Source: Cannabis sativa
Taxonomy: Eukaryota > Streptophyta > Magnoliopsida > Rosales > Cannabaceae
Assembly (NCBI RefSeq): GCF_029168945.1
Contig: NC_083603.1
Span: 46,138,406 to 46,202,405, forward strand
DNA length: 64,000 bases
Direction of reading: 5' to 3'
Part shown: piece by piece, positions 1-10,322 of the stretch
Position numbering within the stretch: position 1 is the stretch's first letter
Layout: every line of letters begins with the position of its first letter
Made by a program: the position numbers and the translations under genes
The notes under the pieces: generated by a model
What the model saw: the letters and a program-made list of their open reading frames with translations, nothing else
Told to the model about the DNA's origin: nothing
The model's database searches: none

Positions 1-350
1 AGGTGTAAAATTTCAAAAAATGGGGGAAAACCAAAAAGAAACCGAAAACAAACCTCGGTTCGAACATCAGCACCAACATTAGTTTTTTTCCCAGAAACGT
101 CTTCAGCCATGATCAACTTCAACCTTCCTTTTCCTATTCTCAGAAGTTGGGGAAATTTTCTAAGAAATATAAACTTTAAATTTTTTTCTTCGCAGGTCCA
201 CGACCCCTGTTTCAATACAGGCAGAGCAAAGTCGGAGTCATCATCTTCTACAACTGGGTATTTTCCTTTGGACTTATTTACTACAGATTTAACACTCATT
301 TTCAAATTTTTTTGGGCAATGGAGAAGGGGACGATGAAGAACAAGTAATA
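1..350 (-). repeat. Dispersed transposon-gene fragment (exon-like), copy 1
   Basis: Read on the minus strand, this segment looks like a first coding exon. An ATG near 300 opens a short Lys/Asp/Ser-rich reading frame with a run of aspartates, and it ends near 56 at a possible GT donor after residues DVRTE. Positions 1-103 match 15082-15184 in inverted orientation with only a few differences, including the exon end and the start of the intron. Two such copies in one window point to a transposon-borne gene rather than a host gene. I do not recognise the product. The window edge cuts it off. Confidence 0.4.
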
Positions 351-1104
351 GCCATGAATATATATAAGTTCAGACCAAAGAAAACAGATGACAAATAGTT
401 ATGGAAAATCGGTTAATGAAAGTTAGAAAAGAAAATGATATAAAATTGGGTAGTGAAAAAGTGGGTTTTGATTGTGGTTAGGAAAGTATATCAGTTATGG
501 AGATTTTTTTTTTAAAAAAAAAAAAAAAAAAAAACTCGAAAAGATAATGAAAAAAAAAGAAGGAAAAAAAGATAGGGAAAGCATGGATTGATAGGTGTCA
601 ATCAGCTGACGTGTGTAGTGACCTCACTTGCATTTAAAGAGTGACATTATGTGTATAGTGTGTGTAAGTAGTAAAATTGTAAATAAAAAAACTTAAAGTG
701 TACAAAAGTAACAGCTGCCGTGTAGGAGTATATATGTAATAAAAAAGCCATTTTGTATTTTTGATGTAAAAATTTCTAAATTTTTATTTTATTAATTTTA
801 AATATATAATAGTAATATTACACATATTCTCATATATAGAAAAAAAAAATTAAAATTCCAAATAATTAATAAAATATATTTAAATCAATGAATAAGTTTT
901 ATATATAAATGGAGAACACGAATTGTAAATTTTAAGAAAACTTAAAAATAAAAAATTGAAAATGAAAAAAAGAGTTTAGAGCCTAGGATATTTTTAGTTT
1001 AGTTTTTAAAATATTTTAAAGAATCTTTATATTAAAATATTTGATATGAGTGCTCAAATTGATCTTTGGTTTAGTTTACTTATTCAAATTGCTGACTGAT
1101 AATT

Positions 1105-1766
1105 AAGGGTGTTCATCTAATTTAATCCGCATTATTTTGTTTATAGTGTATTTGATTCACACTAAGTGGGGATTTCATATTTTGAATCCAATCCAAGCTC
1201 AAATCTTATTTTGAATCGATTATTTTTTAATATTTATAAAAAAATATTTTTTTTACATAACTAGCTACAAAATAAATTAAATTATTGTTATTTTTTGTCT
1301 CTAACAATAAATTAAAATAAATAAAATAACAAATAATAAATTTAAAGGAAGAAAAAAAAATTATGTATAAAGAAATGTTTAATTTTTTTATGTAGAAAAA
1401 TAATTGTACATAAGATGTAATATATGTTTGATCTATTAAGTTTTGAAATATATTTGTATTATATGTATTAGATTTTAAAATTATTTTTTTTATACTAAAA
1501 TATTAATTGTATATATAATTTTTAAAATTATTTTTTATAAATATATATGGATTGGATTGGATCAGTTACTTTTATATGTCAATCAGTATCTAATTCCCAC
1601 AAGTACGAATTTTGAGTTTTCTAATCTAAGTCAATTCGCACAAGTATGATTTTGATTTTTCTAATCTAATTCAAACTCTACAAATATAAATATTTATACT
1701 TTATGAATTAAATTGGATTAGATAGTTCGAATTGAATTTAATTGAATATTTTATCAACACGGCTGT
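1105..1766. mobile_element. Old hAT-type MITE
   Basis: A 662-bp non-coding unit flanked by identical 8-bp direct repeats TGATAATT (1097-1104 and 1767-1774), the duplication length made by hAT transposases. Its left end (AAGGGTGTTCATC) and the reverse complement of its right end (GCCGTGTTGAT) resemble degenerate hAT termini, and the interior holds GGATTGGAT-type motifs at 1551-1560 and 1710-1717. Two better-preserved relatives lie at 46764-47514 and 57016-57691 and share length and subterminal motif type. The TIR mismatches suggest this is the oldest of the three. Confidence 0.6.
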
Positions 1767-1964
1767 TGATAATTGGCCCACAGCCACATAGGGTCTTCTT
1801 ATAAGCAAAGCAATCCTTTTATTTATTTATGCTGCTGGCAGTGAGCCCAACTCAAGCGAGTGGCACACTAAAAACAAAGCATTTCATTACATTACAAAAG
1901 ATAGGGAAAAAAAAAAAACTCAATTAAAAAAATACAATCAAAATACGTTATTGTTATTATTATT

Positions 1965-2165
1965 ATTAGAGAAATTATCCTATATACTATTTTTATAATT
2001 TTTTATTTAAATTTATGGTTTGAGTTTCTAAAGTGGTTGCAGCGCTAGTTGCAATAGGAGTTTCTATACGATTTTTTATTGCAATTTAAGTTGCAGCACT
2101 AGTTGCAATATGGATTTTTATGTAAAATTACATAAAAATATATAAAAAAAACTGTTTTGAAATGT
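1965..2165 (+). repeat. Short dispersed repeat with GTTGCA motifs (copy 1)
   Basis: This stretch (TATACTATTTTTATAATT, then TTATGGTTTGAGTTTCTAAAG, then repeated AGTTGCAAT units) matches the reverse complement of about 55285-55470 over roughly 150 bp. No coding potential was seen. It is probably a MITE or SINE relic; clear ends were not found. Confidence 0.4.
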
Positions 2166-2170
2166 AAAAA

Positions 2171-2928
2171 TGAAAAAAGCTTTTAATATTATTATTATAG
2201 CATATAATAATTTTCATGTATATTTTTTCCTTTTCTATATATGATATAGGAAATTCAATTCTAGAAATACCCCTACATCAACTAAAGCCAACAAATAAAA
2301 AACCAAAGTCAATTAAGACGTTTGAAAACTTCCTTTTCGAACCAAGTTCACACCCCCAAAACAACACCGTAAGCCTTTGATATAAAATCAAAGCTAGGAA
2401 GAATCGAGAACACTTCGATTCAACTTTAAAACCCTAACAGACAAGGCTTCATTTTCTTCTTTTCAAGCTCGATCTTCAGCTTCAAAACCACTCCTTGAAC
2501 CTACAAAATCCAAACACAAAATAGAACGAAACAACTATAATGATCTAGATTTATCTTTGTTGGTTAGAGATAAACAGAATAACACACAAGATCACAAGGA
2601 GAATTTGATCTCAGAGTTCACCCTAAATTAGAGTTATATCTCCGTTAAGCCCGCCTCAGAGATGCTTAATTATGCACTATCAACATAAAAAGATTACAAG
2701 AACAAGGGTGGAGATTCCAAGCTACAGATCGACAATGTAATCACTCGCTCTCTCTCTCTATCTCTCTCTCTCTCTATATATATATATATAGATTTCTTTA
2801 TGTTTTCTTTACAAAGGTTTCTCGCAACACTTTCCCTCCCTAACTCTTTATTTAATTTTCCTTTATGGGTTTCTCTCCTCGAGCTGCTTCTCTCTCTAAC
2901 TGGAGAAAATGAACTGGTCAGGTAGTGT
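2171..2928. other. Non-coding stretch with a (TC)n(TA)n microsatellite
   Basis: No convincing gene. Positions 2744-2790 hold a CT-repeat running into a TA-repeat, a common plant microsatellite form. The rest is unremarkable AT-rich sequence. Confidence 0.6.
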
Positions 2929-4170
2929 TGTACCTAAAAGTGAGTGTTTTAATATTTATACTCGCAAGTGTATGAATTGTTTCGGAATATAATATTCATG
3001 TAAGTACGAGATCGAACCCATGGGAGTTGACTAACATTAAAAGAAACTATTTTAAACAAAACATGAATATTCTAACCTAGTTCTAAATATTTGTTGAGAC
3101 ATAATAAATTTTTTTTAAATGAAATGAATATGAAAATGGTTTTCAAATAAAATGTGTAAAGGAAGATTATTAAGATATTAGAATCCACAAAATGCAAATT
3201 TAATAGTATTTATAATTAATTCTCAAGTTCATATAAAGTACACTATATTTTACAAAATATATTTTCTATTTAAGCACAAGTTTCTTTCAAAAATGTAAGA
3301 TTTTTATTCACTTATAAAATGTATAATTTCTAAGCATTAAATGTGTTTCACTTTAATGAAACTACACAAAATCAAAGAAACTACGTGTAGAAAAAATATA
3401 ACACTTATATTCTAAGAATTAGATATAATTTAATGAAAAATATTTAATTAAAGAGTATTATATTTTGCATAATGAAGAACTACGTGAAATATGCTTTAAC
3501 AATCCAAAATTCATAATATTGAAGATGAAAAAGATATATTTTTGATAGAAAAATCCATGGACAATGTAGCACAAATAGGAAATCAACATATATACAAAAA
3601 TTAATCCTATCTAGTTACATTTTGCATCATCATTATCTTAATAATCTTGAAAAAAGGTTAGAAGTTCATAACTAGATTGAAATAAAAATTACAACAGATA
3701 AATATGTTAGATAAATTAATAATAAACTCAAGATCAATTTGTATATAATATTGATTACAATAATGATATATAATAATTAGGTATGCGTACCCGATTGATC
3801 CATAGCAATTACCTCAATTTGATAGTGTAATACTATCAACTAAGTCTTCTTACCTAGGTCTCTAAATGAGAAGTAGTTTTTATTTTATCTGATTATCAAA
3901 AGTATATAATTATGATGAGACAATATGTATTTATAGAGTTAGAAAGGGGACTTAGCTACACAACCCTAGTTGGACTGGGCCTGCTTATCAAAGGCTTCAG
4001 TTATTAGAAAAGCTCACACTTCTGCTTCACCTAGACTTTACACATACGAATGCTAAGCTCATTAACTATTGATCACCAACAATATATGCTAACACAGCAA
4101 AAACTATTCAATCAACCCAAGTATTAATAAAAGAAATAAAAGTTAATGTAAGCCCAAATAAAAGTCTAAC
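2929..4170 (-). repeat. Probable LTR remnant, minus orientation
   Basis: On the minus strand the block would begin TGTTAGACTTTTATTTGGGC just after a purine-rich TGAGAGAA tract (4171-4180), as an LTR follows a polypurine tract. It would end ...GGTACAACA at 2929. Near 2960-3040 it contains the 'cgcaagtgt ... gagatcgaaccca' type segment, which resembles the reverse complement of the LTR ends at 42250-42354. No target duplication was found, so the boundaries are tentative and a solo or truncated LTR is likely. Confidence 0.35.
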
Positions 4171-4496
4171 ATTCTCTCACATGAGCTACATTAATTTTAA
4201 TACATATATATTATATATCAAAATAATTTTGCTTGAAAACGACTCATGGATTGAATATACAACAAGAAAATATTTGTGGCCACTTTAAAAAATGATAGTT
4301 CTTTGATAGCATCTCAACATATCAGTCTAATTTAACCTTTGATATTAAACTATGTCAATAATATTATTTTTGAATCAACAAAAGACATTCACAATCACAA
4401 ATACCAAAGTATTAAGTCGACATGATCAATAAGTCTAGTAGTGTGGTAAGGAATTGTGTTCAACATCTGATCAATTTAAAATAACATAATATACTT
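4171..4496. other. Retroelement-internal-like AT-rich sequence
   Basis: No open coding region. It lies between the putative LTR start and the gag relic. It may be the 3' internal part of the element that owns the LTR at 2929-4170. Confidence 0.3.
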
Positions 4497-5097
4497 ATCA
4501 CTTCTCAATTTCACTGATACTGTAATACTTGGCATTGAATAGATCTTGGAACAACTCCTAGGTCATAACAGTGATGTCCCGAGTGAGGGACACCAATTCC
4601 CATCACACTAGGGCGTCTTCCTAAAACTGAAAAGTAGTGCAGGTCACCCGATCATTTCCAACTACCCCCATGAAATTCAGAATTCTTTCTATCACTATGA
4701 GCCACTGCTCAACCTTTATCACATCTGGACCTTCCAAGAACACTAGAGGTGCTTGCTTGTGGAACCTTTCGTATAGTGGCTCCATACGGTTGCCAGTAAC
4801 AGGTTGTTCTGCTGGCACCGCATGAACTAAAACGGCCTGAGCTTGCTGTGGAGGCACTGCAGGAGGACCCTGCTGCCTTAGTCTCAGAATTTCTTCATCT
4901 TGCGGGCAAATATGATCTTGCATTTCCGCGAATCTTTGCTCCCAATCCAGAAGAGCTTGTCGTGGATTCACATGTTGACCACCCTGAACTCTGCCACGGC
5001 CTCGACCGCGACCATAGGGATTTAGGGGAATTTGATTTCCTTGACCGCCTTTGGTCTCAACCCTATTACCTTGACTTCTTGTATTTTGCTAGGCGTC
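4497..5097 (-). pseudogene. Ty3/gypsy gag relic
   Basis: The minus-strand reading gives gag-like protein in more than one frame. An ATG at 5097 opens a Gly/Arg-rich start (RGRGRGR) broken by a TAG at codon 4. A second-frame segment (4971-4621) has EPLYERFHKQ, the EQWL...IERI core and GNDRVTCTTFQ, all typical of plant retrotransposon gag (PF03732). Downstream, 4620-4497 still encodes an RDITVMT...LFNAKYY-like stretch in another frame. It is clearly inactivated by stops and frameshifts. No protease or RT of this element is present. It would use the LTR region starting at about 5367. Confidence 0.7.
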
Positions 5098-5344
5098 CAT
5101 TAATAAGACTTAGCCTGCGAACCCATAAGCTAAGCAGGTCAGACAGCGATCATAAAAACTTAACACCGCTCTTATGGATTTTAAGGCAACACATTTAAAA
5201 TAAACAATTATAACTAATATGCAACCTAACATGCTTTAATAATCACATATAATACTAAACAAGTACATGCTTACTGAACCGTGAACCGAGCTTTCTCTGA
5301 TGAAGATTGTACATGTCTTGACGAGCTTCGATAGACAAACCTAG

Positions 5345-5738
5345 CGGCTCAGATACTAAAATTGTAACGGTCCTAATGCTAAGGCACACTACAGTGATTT
5401 TTCAATTACCTTGCTATCTTTGATAATCAAAGAACTCTCTCGAAAATCGTGTCAAATTAAAACTTTTATATTAAATAAGAAACTTTATAAACTTTACATA
5501 ATTATTTATAAAAGTCGATATCCCGTTTCTAAACTTTTTTTATAAGTTATACAAAATACATGATTCAGGTTGCACAATGATTACAAAATGAAAACTTCAG
5601 ATGTCCTGAGACCAAACACTCCAGGTCGCGCTGCCATGACATGTACAATCCCATTCCAGCTCAGGTTCACTCCTGTTCAGCTTTCGCCTTTCCTTTACCT
5701 ACACATGAAAGTAAAACTGTGAGTCGACAGACTCAGTA
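5345..5738 (-). repeat. Degenerate primer-binding site and LTR of the gag relic
   Basis: On the minus strand, TAGTATCTGAGCC (about 5348-5360) is a one-to-two-mismatch version of the tRNA-iMet-complementary site TGGTATCAGAGCC. It follows ...GACCGTTACA, a typical LTR 3' end, at about 5367. This fits the gag relic just to its left. The LTR body runs rightwards into the tandem duplication; I could not locate its other end. Confidence 0.4.
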
Positions 5739-6161
5739 AGAAAAGCATATAGCATATCATATAATATCAATTTGTATCTAGGCCCCCATTCACCTATTTG
5801 CAAGGCTTAACAGATGAGTAAGAACGTTCCATATTAGGGTACAGCCACTGTACCACATACACTACGTACCTCATTGTACGAGTGTTGGTAGGGTTTGTTT
5901 CCTACCCTGAGTACCACTGAGTGATCTACTACACACCCCGTACTTTCCCGTACTTGTGCTGGTAACACCGTGATGTACTCCTTAACAATATACTGTAACG
6001 TCCCCGCTTCAAGCCTCCATTGGGTCCTTACACCCACGGAATGAATGGCTCTTATACACGAGTACGTCACTCTGGCTGCTTCATGGACTGACGACTGACC
6101 CTACAGACCAACACGAGTGTTTCCAGCATGCTTTGTCCTCACTCGCACGCTTCTTGGGAAA

Positions 6162-6240
6162 ACTTCCCAGGAGGTCACCCATCCTTAAATTACCCCAAGT
6201 CAAGCACGCTTAACTGTGGAGTTCTTTCGAGATGGGCTAC
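6162..6240 (-). other. 5S rRNA-derived segment in Cassandra 3' LTR
   Basis: On the minus strand this matches plant 5S rRNA over GAACTCCACAGTTAAGCGTG (one change from the usual CCGCAG) and over the 3' part GGATGGGTGACCTCCTGGGA. The region between them is diverged. The 5' third and extreme 3' end of 5S are absent, so this is not a functional rRNA gene. The retained part spans the internal pol III promoter (A box to C box), as expected for Cassandra. Confidence 0.85.
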
Positions 6241-6666
6241 AGAAAAACAAGATGCACCTTGTTGACATAGGTAGTACCAATCAATCCATTTAAGCCCTCT
6301 TCAACTGTGTAGTCCCATACCTACACAGTCTCAAAATCATCCCACTTGACCTTCCCCATGCGGTGTGGGATTGTACAGCTTACCCGGTGTTTCCCCTTAC
6401 GGATCACGGGACTACTGACTGTCACAATCACCCCCCCTTACGCGGTTCGACGTCCTCGTCGACCACACTTCTGGTTGGGTCAAGGCTCTGATACCATTTG
6501 TAACGTCCCCGCTTCAAGCCTCCATTGGGTCCTTAAACCCACGGAATGAATGGCTCTTATACACGAGTACGTCACTCTGGCTGCTTCATGGACTGACGAC
6601 TGACCCTACAGACCAACACGAGTGTTTCCAGCATGCTTTGTCCTCACTCGCACGCTTCTTGGGAAA

Positions 6667-6745
6667 ACTTCCCAGGAGGTCACCCATCCTTAAATTACCC
6701 CAAGCCAAGCACGCTTAACTGTGGAGTTCTTTCGAGATGGGCTAC
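6667..6745 (-). other. 5S rRNA-derived segment in Cassandra 5' LTR
   Basis: This is the second LTR copy of the 5S-like segment. It differs from the first by one substitution in the diverged centre (AAGCC versus AAGTC on the plus strand). In transcription order this is the 5' LTR copy, placed where an internal pol III promoter could act. Confidence 0.85.
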
Positions 6746-7384
6746 AGAAAAACAAGATGCACCTTGTTGACATAGGTAGTACCAATCAATCCATTTAAGC
6801 CCTCTTCAACTGTGTAGTCCCATACCTACACAGTCTCAAAATCATCCCACTTGACCTTCCCCATGCGGTGTGGGATTGTACAGCTTACCCGGTGTTTCCC
6901 CTTACGGATCACGGGACTACTGACTGTCACATATACACTATACCAATGCACTATGTACCATATCTGTACAAGTGGTTGTAGTGTATCAAACATATAAGCA
7001 TGCATATACACTGAACATATACATACATTCGCATATTCATATTACATGTTATACAGAGTTCTTACCTCTTTTCCAGATTCAAGTGAGTTGGCTGACCTGA
7101 ACGGAAAGTCTTGTGCTGGATGGATGCCCTAATCACATAACGCAACCGGGTAAATCACACGCCAAAATCCCTAATCCAAGAAACTCGAACCTACAACTTA
7201 AGGTTCTGTTATTCCTAATAGGAACTACAATATCCTAGAAAACAGGGAAACACCCAACTAAGGCACTAAAATGGGCAAGAATTGAGAAAATGAGTTGTTC
7301 GGGGAATCTGTCAAAACCAGTTAATCGGTTTTATAGGACCTGGCAAACCGGTTAACCGGTTTGCACCAAGTTTCCCCAACAACT

Positions 7385-7569
7385 CCAAAACTCACTCAAA
7401 ACTTATCCAAATGCCACCAAGGTGAAGATGTTCACTTGGAAAATTTCTTTTAACTAGATCCATACCAAATGTAACCTTACAAAGCATGGCCTATTGACTG
7501 ATGATGTATGTCCGATTTGTGATTCTCAACTAAAAACTACCCACCATGCTTTATGGGGCACCCATTCTT
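7385..7569 (+). pseudogene. LINE zf-RVT fragment in duplication copy 1
   Basis: The plus strand encodes VKMFTWKISFN, a stop, then IHTKCNLTKHG and CPICDS...TTHHALWG. This is the zinc-binding region (zf-RVT) that follows reverse transcriptase in plant LINEs. It is cut off at the duplication boundary. The same domain is repeated at 8273-8457. Confidence 0.6.
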
Positions 7570-8457
7570 AGAAAAGCATATAACATATCATATAATATCA
7601 ATTTGTATTTAGGTGCCCATTCACCTATTTGCAAGGCTTAACAGATGAGTAAGAACGTTCCATACTAGGGTACAACCACTGTACCATATACACTACGTAC
7701 CTCATTGTACGAGTGTTGGTAGGGTTTGTTTCCTACCCTGAGTACCACTGAGTGATCTACTACACACCCCGTACTTTCCCGTACTTGTGCTGGGAACACC
7801 GTGATGTACTCCTTAACAATATACACTATACCAATGCACTATGTACCATATCTGTACAAGTGGTTGTAGTGTATCAAACATATAAGCATGCATATACACT
7901 TAACATATACATACATTCGCATATTCATATTACATGTTATACAAAGTTCTTACATCTTTTCCAGATTCAAGTGAGTTGGCCGACCTGAACGGAAAGTCTT
8001 GTGCTGGATGGATGCCCTAATCACATAACGCAACCGGGTAAATCACACGCCAAAATCCCTAATCCAAGAAACCCGAACCTACAACTTAAGGTTCTGTTAT
8101 TCCTAATAGGAACTACAATATCCTTAAAAATAGGGAAACACCCAACTAAGGCACTAAAATGGGCAAGAATTGAGAAAATGAGTTGTTCGGGGAATCTGTC
8201 AAGACCGGTTAACCGGTTTTATAGGACTTGGCAAACCAGTTAACTGGTTTGCACCAAGTTTCCCCAACAACTCCAAAACTCACTCAAAACTTATCCAAAT
8301 GCCACCAAGGTGAAGATATTCACTTGGAAAATTTCTTTTAACTAGATCCATACCAAATGTGACCTTACAAAGCATGGCCTATTGACTGATGATGTATGTC
8401 CTATTTGTGATTCTCAACTAGAAACTACCCACCATGCTTTATGGGGCACCCATCTTT
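7570..8457. repeat. Tandem duplication, copy 2 (empty target site)
   Basis: This is the 888-bp partner of 5739-7569. At about 7815-7830 it reads straight through the sequence where copy 1 holds Cassandra, with a single TATAC. It therefore records the pre-insertion site and shows that the duplication came before the insertion. Confidence 0.85.
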
Positions 8458-8966
8458 AGCTGAGTGTTGTAAACCATGTGATATCTTTTTGGGGGATTTT
8501 CTTGCTATTTGTCATGATTTTTATGAGTTCATTCAGAAGTTTTAGATCCCTTGCATGTGGCTTCTTTAGAATCGATTTTGATTATCATGTGGCGAATCTG
8601 GTTTAGGAGGAATAAAAAGGTTCATAATGATAAGGTAATTGCTCCTAATATTGTTGTTTCTTGGGGTCGTGAATTCCTTGTTGATTACCAGCGTATAATA
8701 GACAAGGGTCTTATTGTGTCTCACTCACTTAGGAACTTGCCTTCCTCTCCAAATGGTTCTCCCAATTTTGCTTAGGTGTCGCCTGGTAGGGGAACAGTGA
8801 AGATCAATGTTGATGCTACTCTTGAAGCTTCTAATGATAGATGTGGTTAGGGTATGGTGGTTCGTCACTCCACTGGTGAGGTTATGGTTTGTACTGTTTG
8901 GCACATTTTAGGTACTTTCTCTCTTGAAATAGCAGAAGCTTTAGCTTTAAAAAATGTTGCCATCTA
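8273..8966 (+). pseudogene. LINE 3' relic: zf-RVT plus RNase H-like domain
   Basis: The zf-RVT motif (CPICDS...HHALWG) is followed after frameshifts by IWFRRNKKVHN (8551-8775 frame), then VKINVDATLE and GMVVRHSTGEVMVC up to EIAEALALKN. That is the order of the C-terminal RNase H-like (RVT_3) region of plant non-LTR retrotransposons. In-frame TAG codons at about 8773 and 8848 and several frame changes make it inactive. The second TAG sits where Trp is usual, consistent with C-to-T decay on the opposite strand. Confidence 0.65.
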
Positions 8967-10322
8967 ATATTGTCTATTGGGTTTTTAGAATGCGTTTTTT
9001 GAATATGTTGTTTGAATGTAGTTTTGAGGCTTAATAACTAGGTTTCTTTAGTTACTTTGTTGTGTTTAATATTAACAAATTTTAGACATAGGTTTTTTGA
9101 ATTTCACTTTGCTAGTCTTTTTTTTTTAATTCTAAATCTATTAAGGTTGTGCTCATTCTTTGGTTAAATACATATTGTCGAAAGTTATTAGCTAGATTTG
9201 GTGACCTGATTTTCCTTTTTGTATTTATATCTGATCTTACATGAAATGAGATGAATTAATATAACCAATCTCTTCTCCACTTTTTCTTTAAGCTTATTGC
9301 TTGAAATGTGGTTATTGGAGTTTTCTTCTCAAAAGAAATAATAAAATTATTATTAAAATAAAATAAGTGTAACTCAATAAACACTAATAACAATATCACA
9401 TTTTATAAAGTTCACAAAGTAAGTGCTTTCTAACATTTCTCAATAAAGAAAGATAGCAAATTGATAATAGTAATAATAATTATTTAAGTTCAATTACTAA
9501 TTAGATTAAAATGTATTAGGAAAAAATATATTAGATTGGATCGTTTAATCATATTGTCAACATTAAATTAATTATATTAATTACAGTTGATTAATTATAA
9601 ATGGTTATGTATATATCCTGTACATTTTTCTTTATTATTCTCGAGCTTTTCCAAATAATAATAACATATAAATAAAAGTAGTCACTAATATTATAAATTA
9701 TATAAAAATAACAAGTGGACTGTATATTAATACGAATATAAATATGAAAAGTTGACCCACACCTTACAACAGTCACACCCCCAACCTCAAAATTATTTTC
9801 ATGAACAAATGACGTGGCAAAACATTAGGCTCTACTTCATCACCATATATTTTAATCTTAAACTCTACGACTGTGTTTTAAAATGCCATAAACAATTTTT
9901 TTTTTTAAATTTGAAAAAACAATAATTACACAGCAATAATAATTGAGTAAATAAGTAATAATTACGTTAAGTACATCTGAAATGATTGTTATGTCTTGTG
10001 TTTGTAGCAAATTAAATTAATTATATCATTAATAAATATTCACTGTGTATTAATTTTGATTAATTAATAAATTCTTTGTATTTATAATTGTTGACTAAAT
10101 TTTCGTTTTTGGTCGAAAATGTTGACTTCGAAATACCAAAAAAAAAAAAAAGTTGTATGTGAGTGGGCATAGGTAGCTTCCTCAGACTGAGTCGACAACT
10201 CTGATCAAAAGTACTAGATTTTGATACCTCTGCCAAAATTACTGTTTTTTTTTTTCTTTCTTTCTTTCTTCTTCTTTTTACAGATTAGAGAGGAGAGTAG
10301 TAGAGCTCTTCCAGCTCCAACA
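8967..10322. promoter_or_regulatory. Intergenic region and putative ARO promoter/5' leader
   Basis: No gene was seen. The region is AT-rich. The last 110 bp include a TTTC-rich pyrimidine tract ending TTTTTACAG at about 10282, which could be a leader intron acceptor or simply a Y-patch-like leader. The TATA-like TATTTATAA at about 10079-10087 is a candidate core element; it is untested. Confidence 0.35.

Larger units (their letters stand above)
5994..6931 (-). mobile_element. Cassandra-type TRIM retrotransposon with 5S rRNA sequence
   Basis: A 938-bp element with two 433-bp LTRs (5994-6426 and 6499-6931), flanked by the perfect target duplication TATAC (5989-5993, 6932-6936). The LTRs start TGTGACAG and end CGTTACA on the minus strand and differ at about two positions, indicating recent insertion. 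The 72-bp interior carries a perfect tRNA-iMet primer site TGGTATCAGAGCC (6484-6496) and a G-rich polypurine tract (about 6428-6439). It has no coding capacity, so it must move using another element's proteins. Cassandra elements are defined by 5S rRNA-like sequence in the LTR and by this primer site, and both are present. Confidence 0.93.
5739..7569. repeat. Tandem duplication, copy 1 (interrupted)
   Basis: This copy is nearly identical to 7570-8457 apart from scattered substitutions and a 943-bp insertion (the Cassandra element plus its 5-bp target duplication). Without the insertion it is 888 bp, the same length as copy 2. The unit joins LTR-like sequence on its left to a LINE fragment on its right. 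The duplication is therefore of already rearranged transposon debris. Confidence 0.85.

Noticed and set aside
4848..5198. 116-codon plus-strand frame
   Set aside because: Antisense to the gag relic, which shows recognisable retrotransposon gag motifs.
6162..6745. Two 5S rRNA genes on the minus strand
   Set aside because: Only the central and 3' parts of 5S are present, with a diverged middle, and both copies lie in LTRs of a Cassandra element.
10221..10322. N-terminal extension of the ARO protein by 34 residues
   Set aside because: It would need a TTG start and consists mainly of poly-Phe from a pyrimidine tract. The ATG at 10323 has good context and matches the family start.
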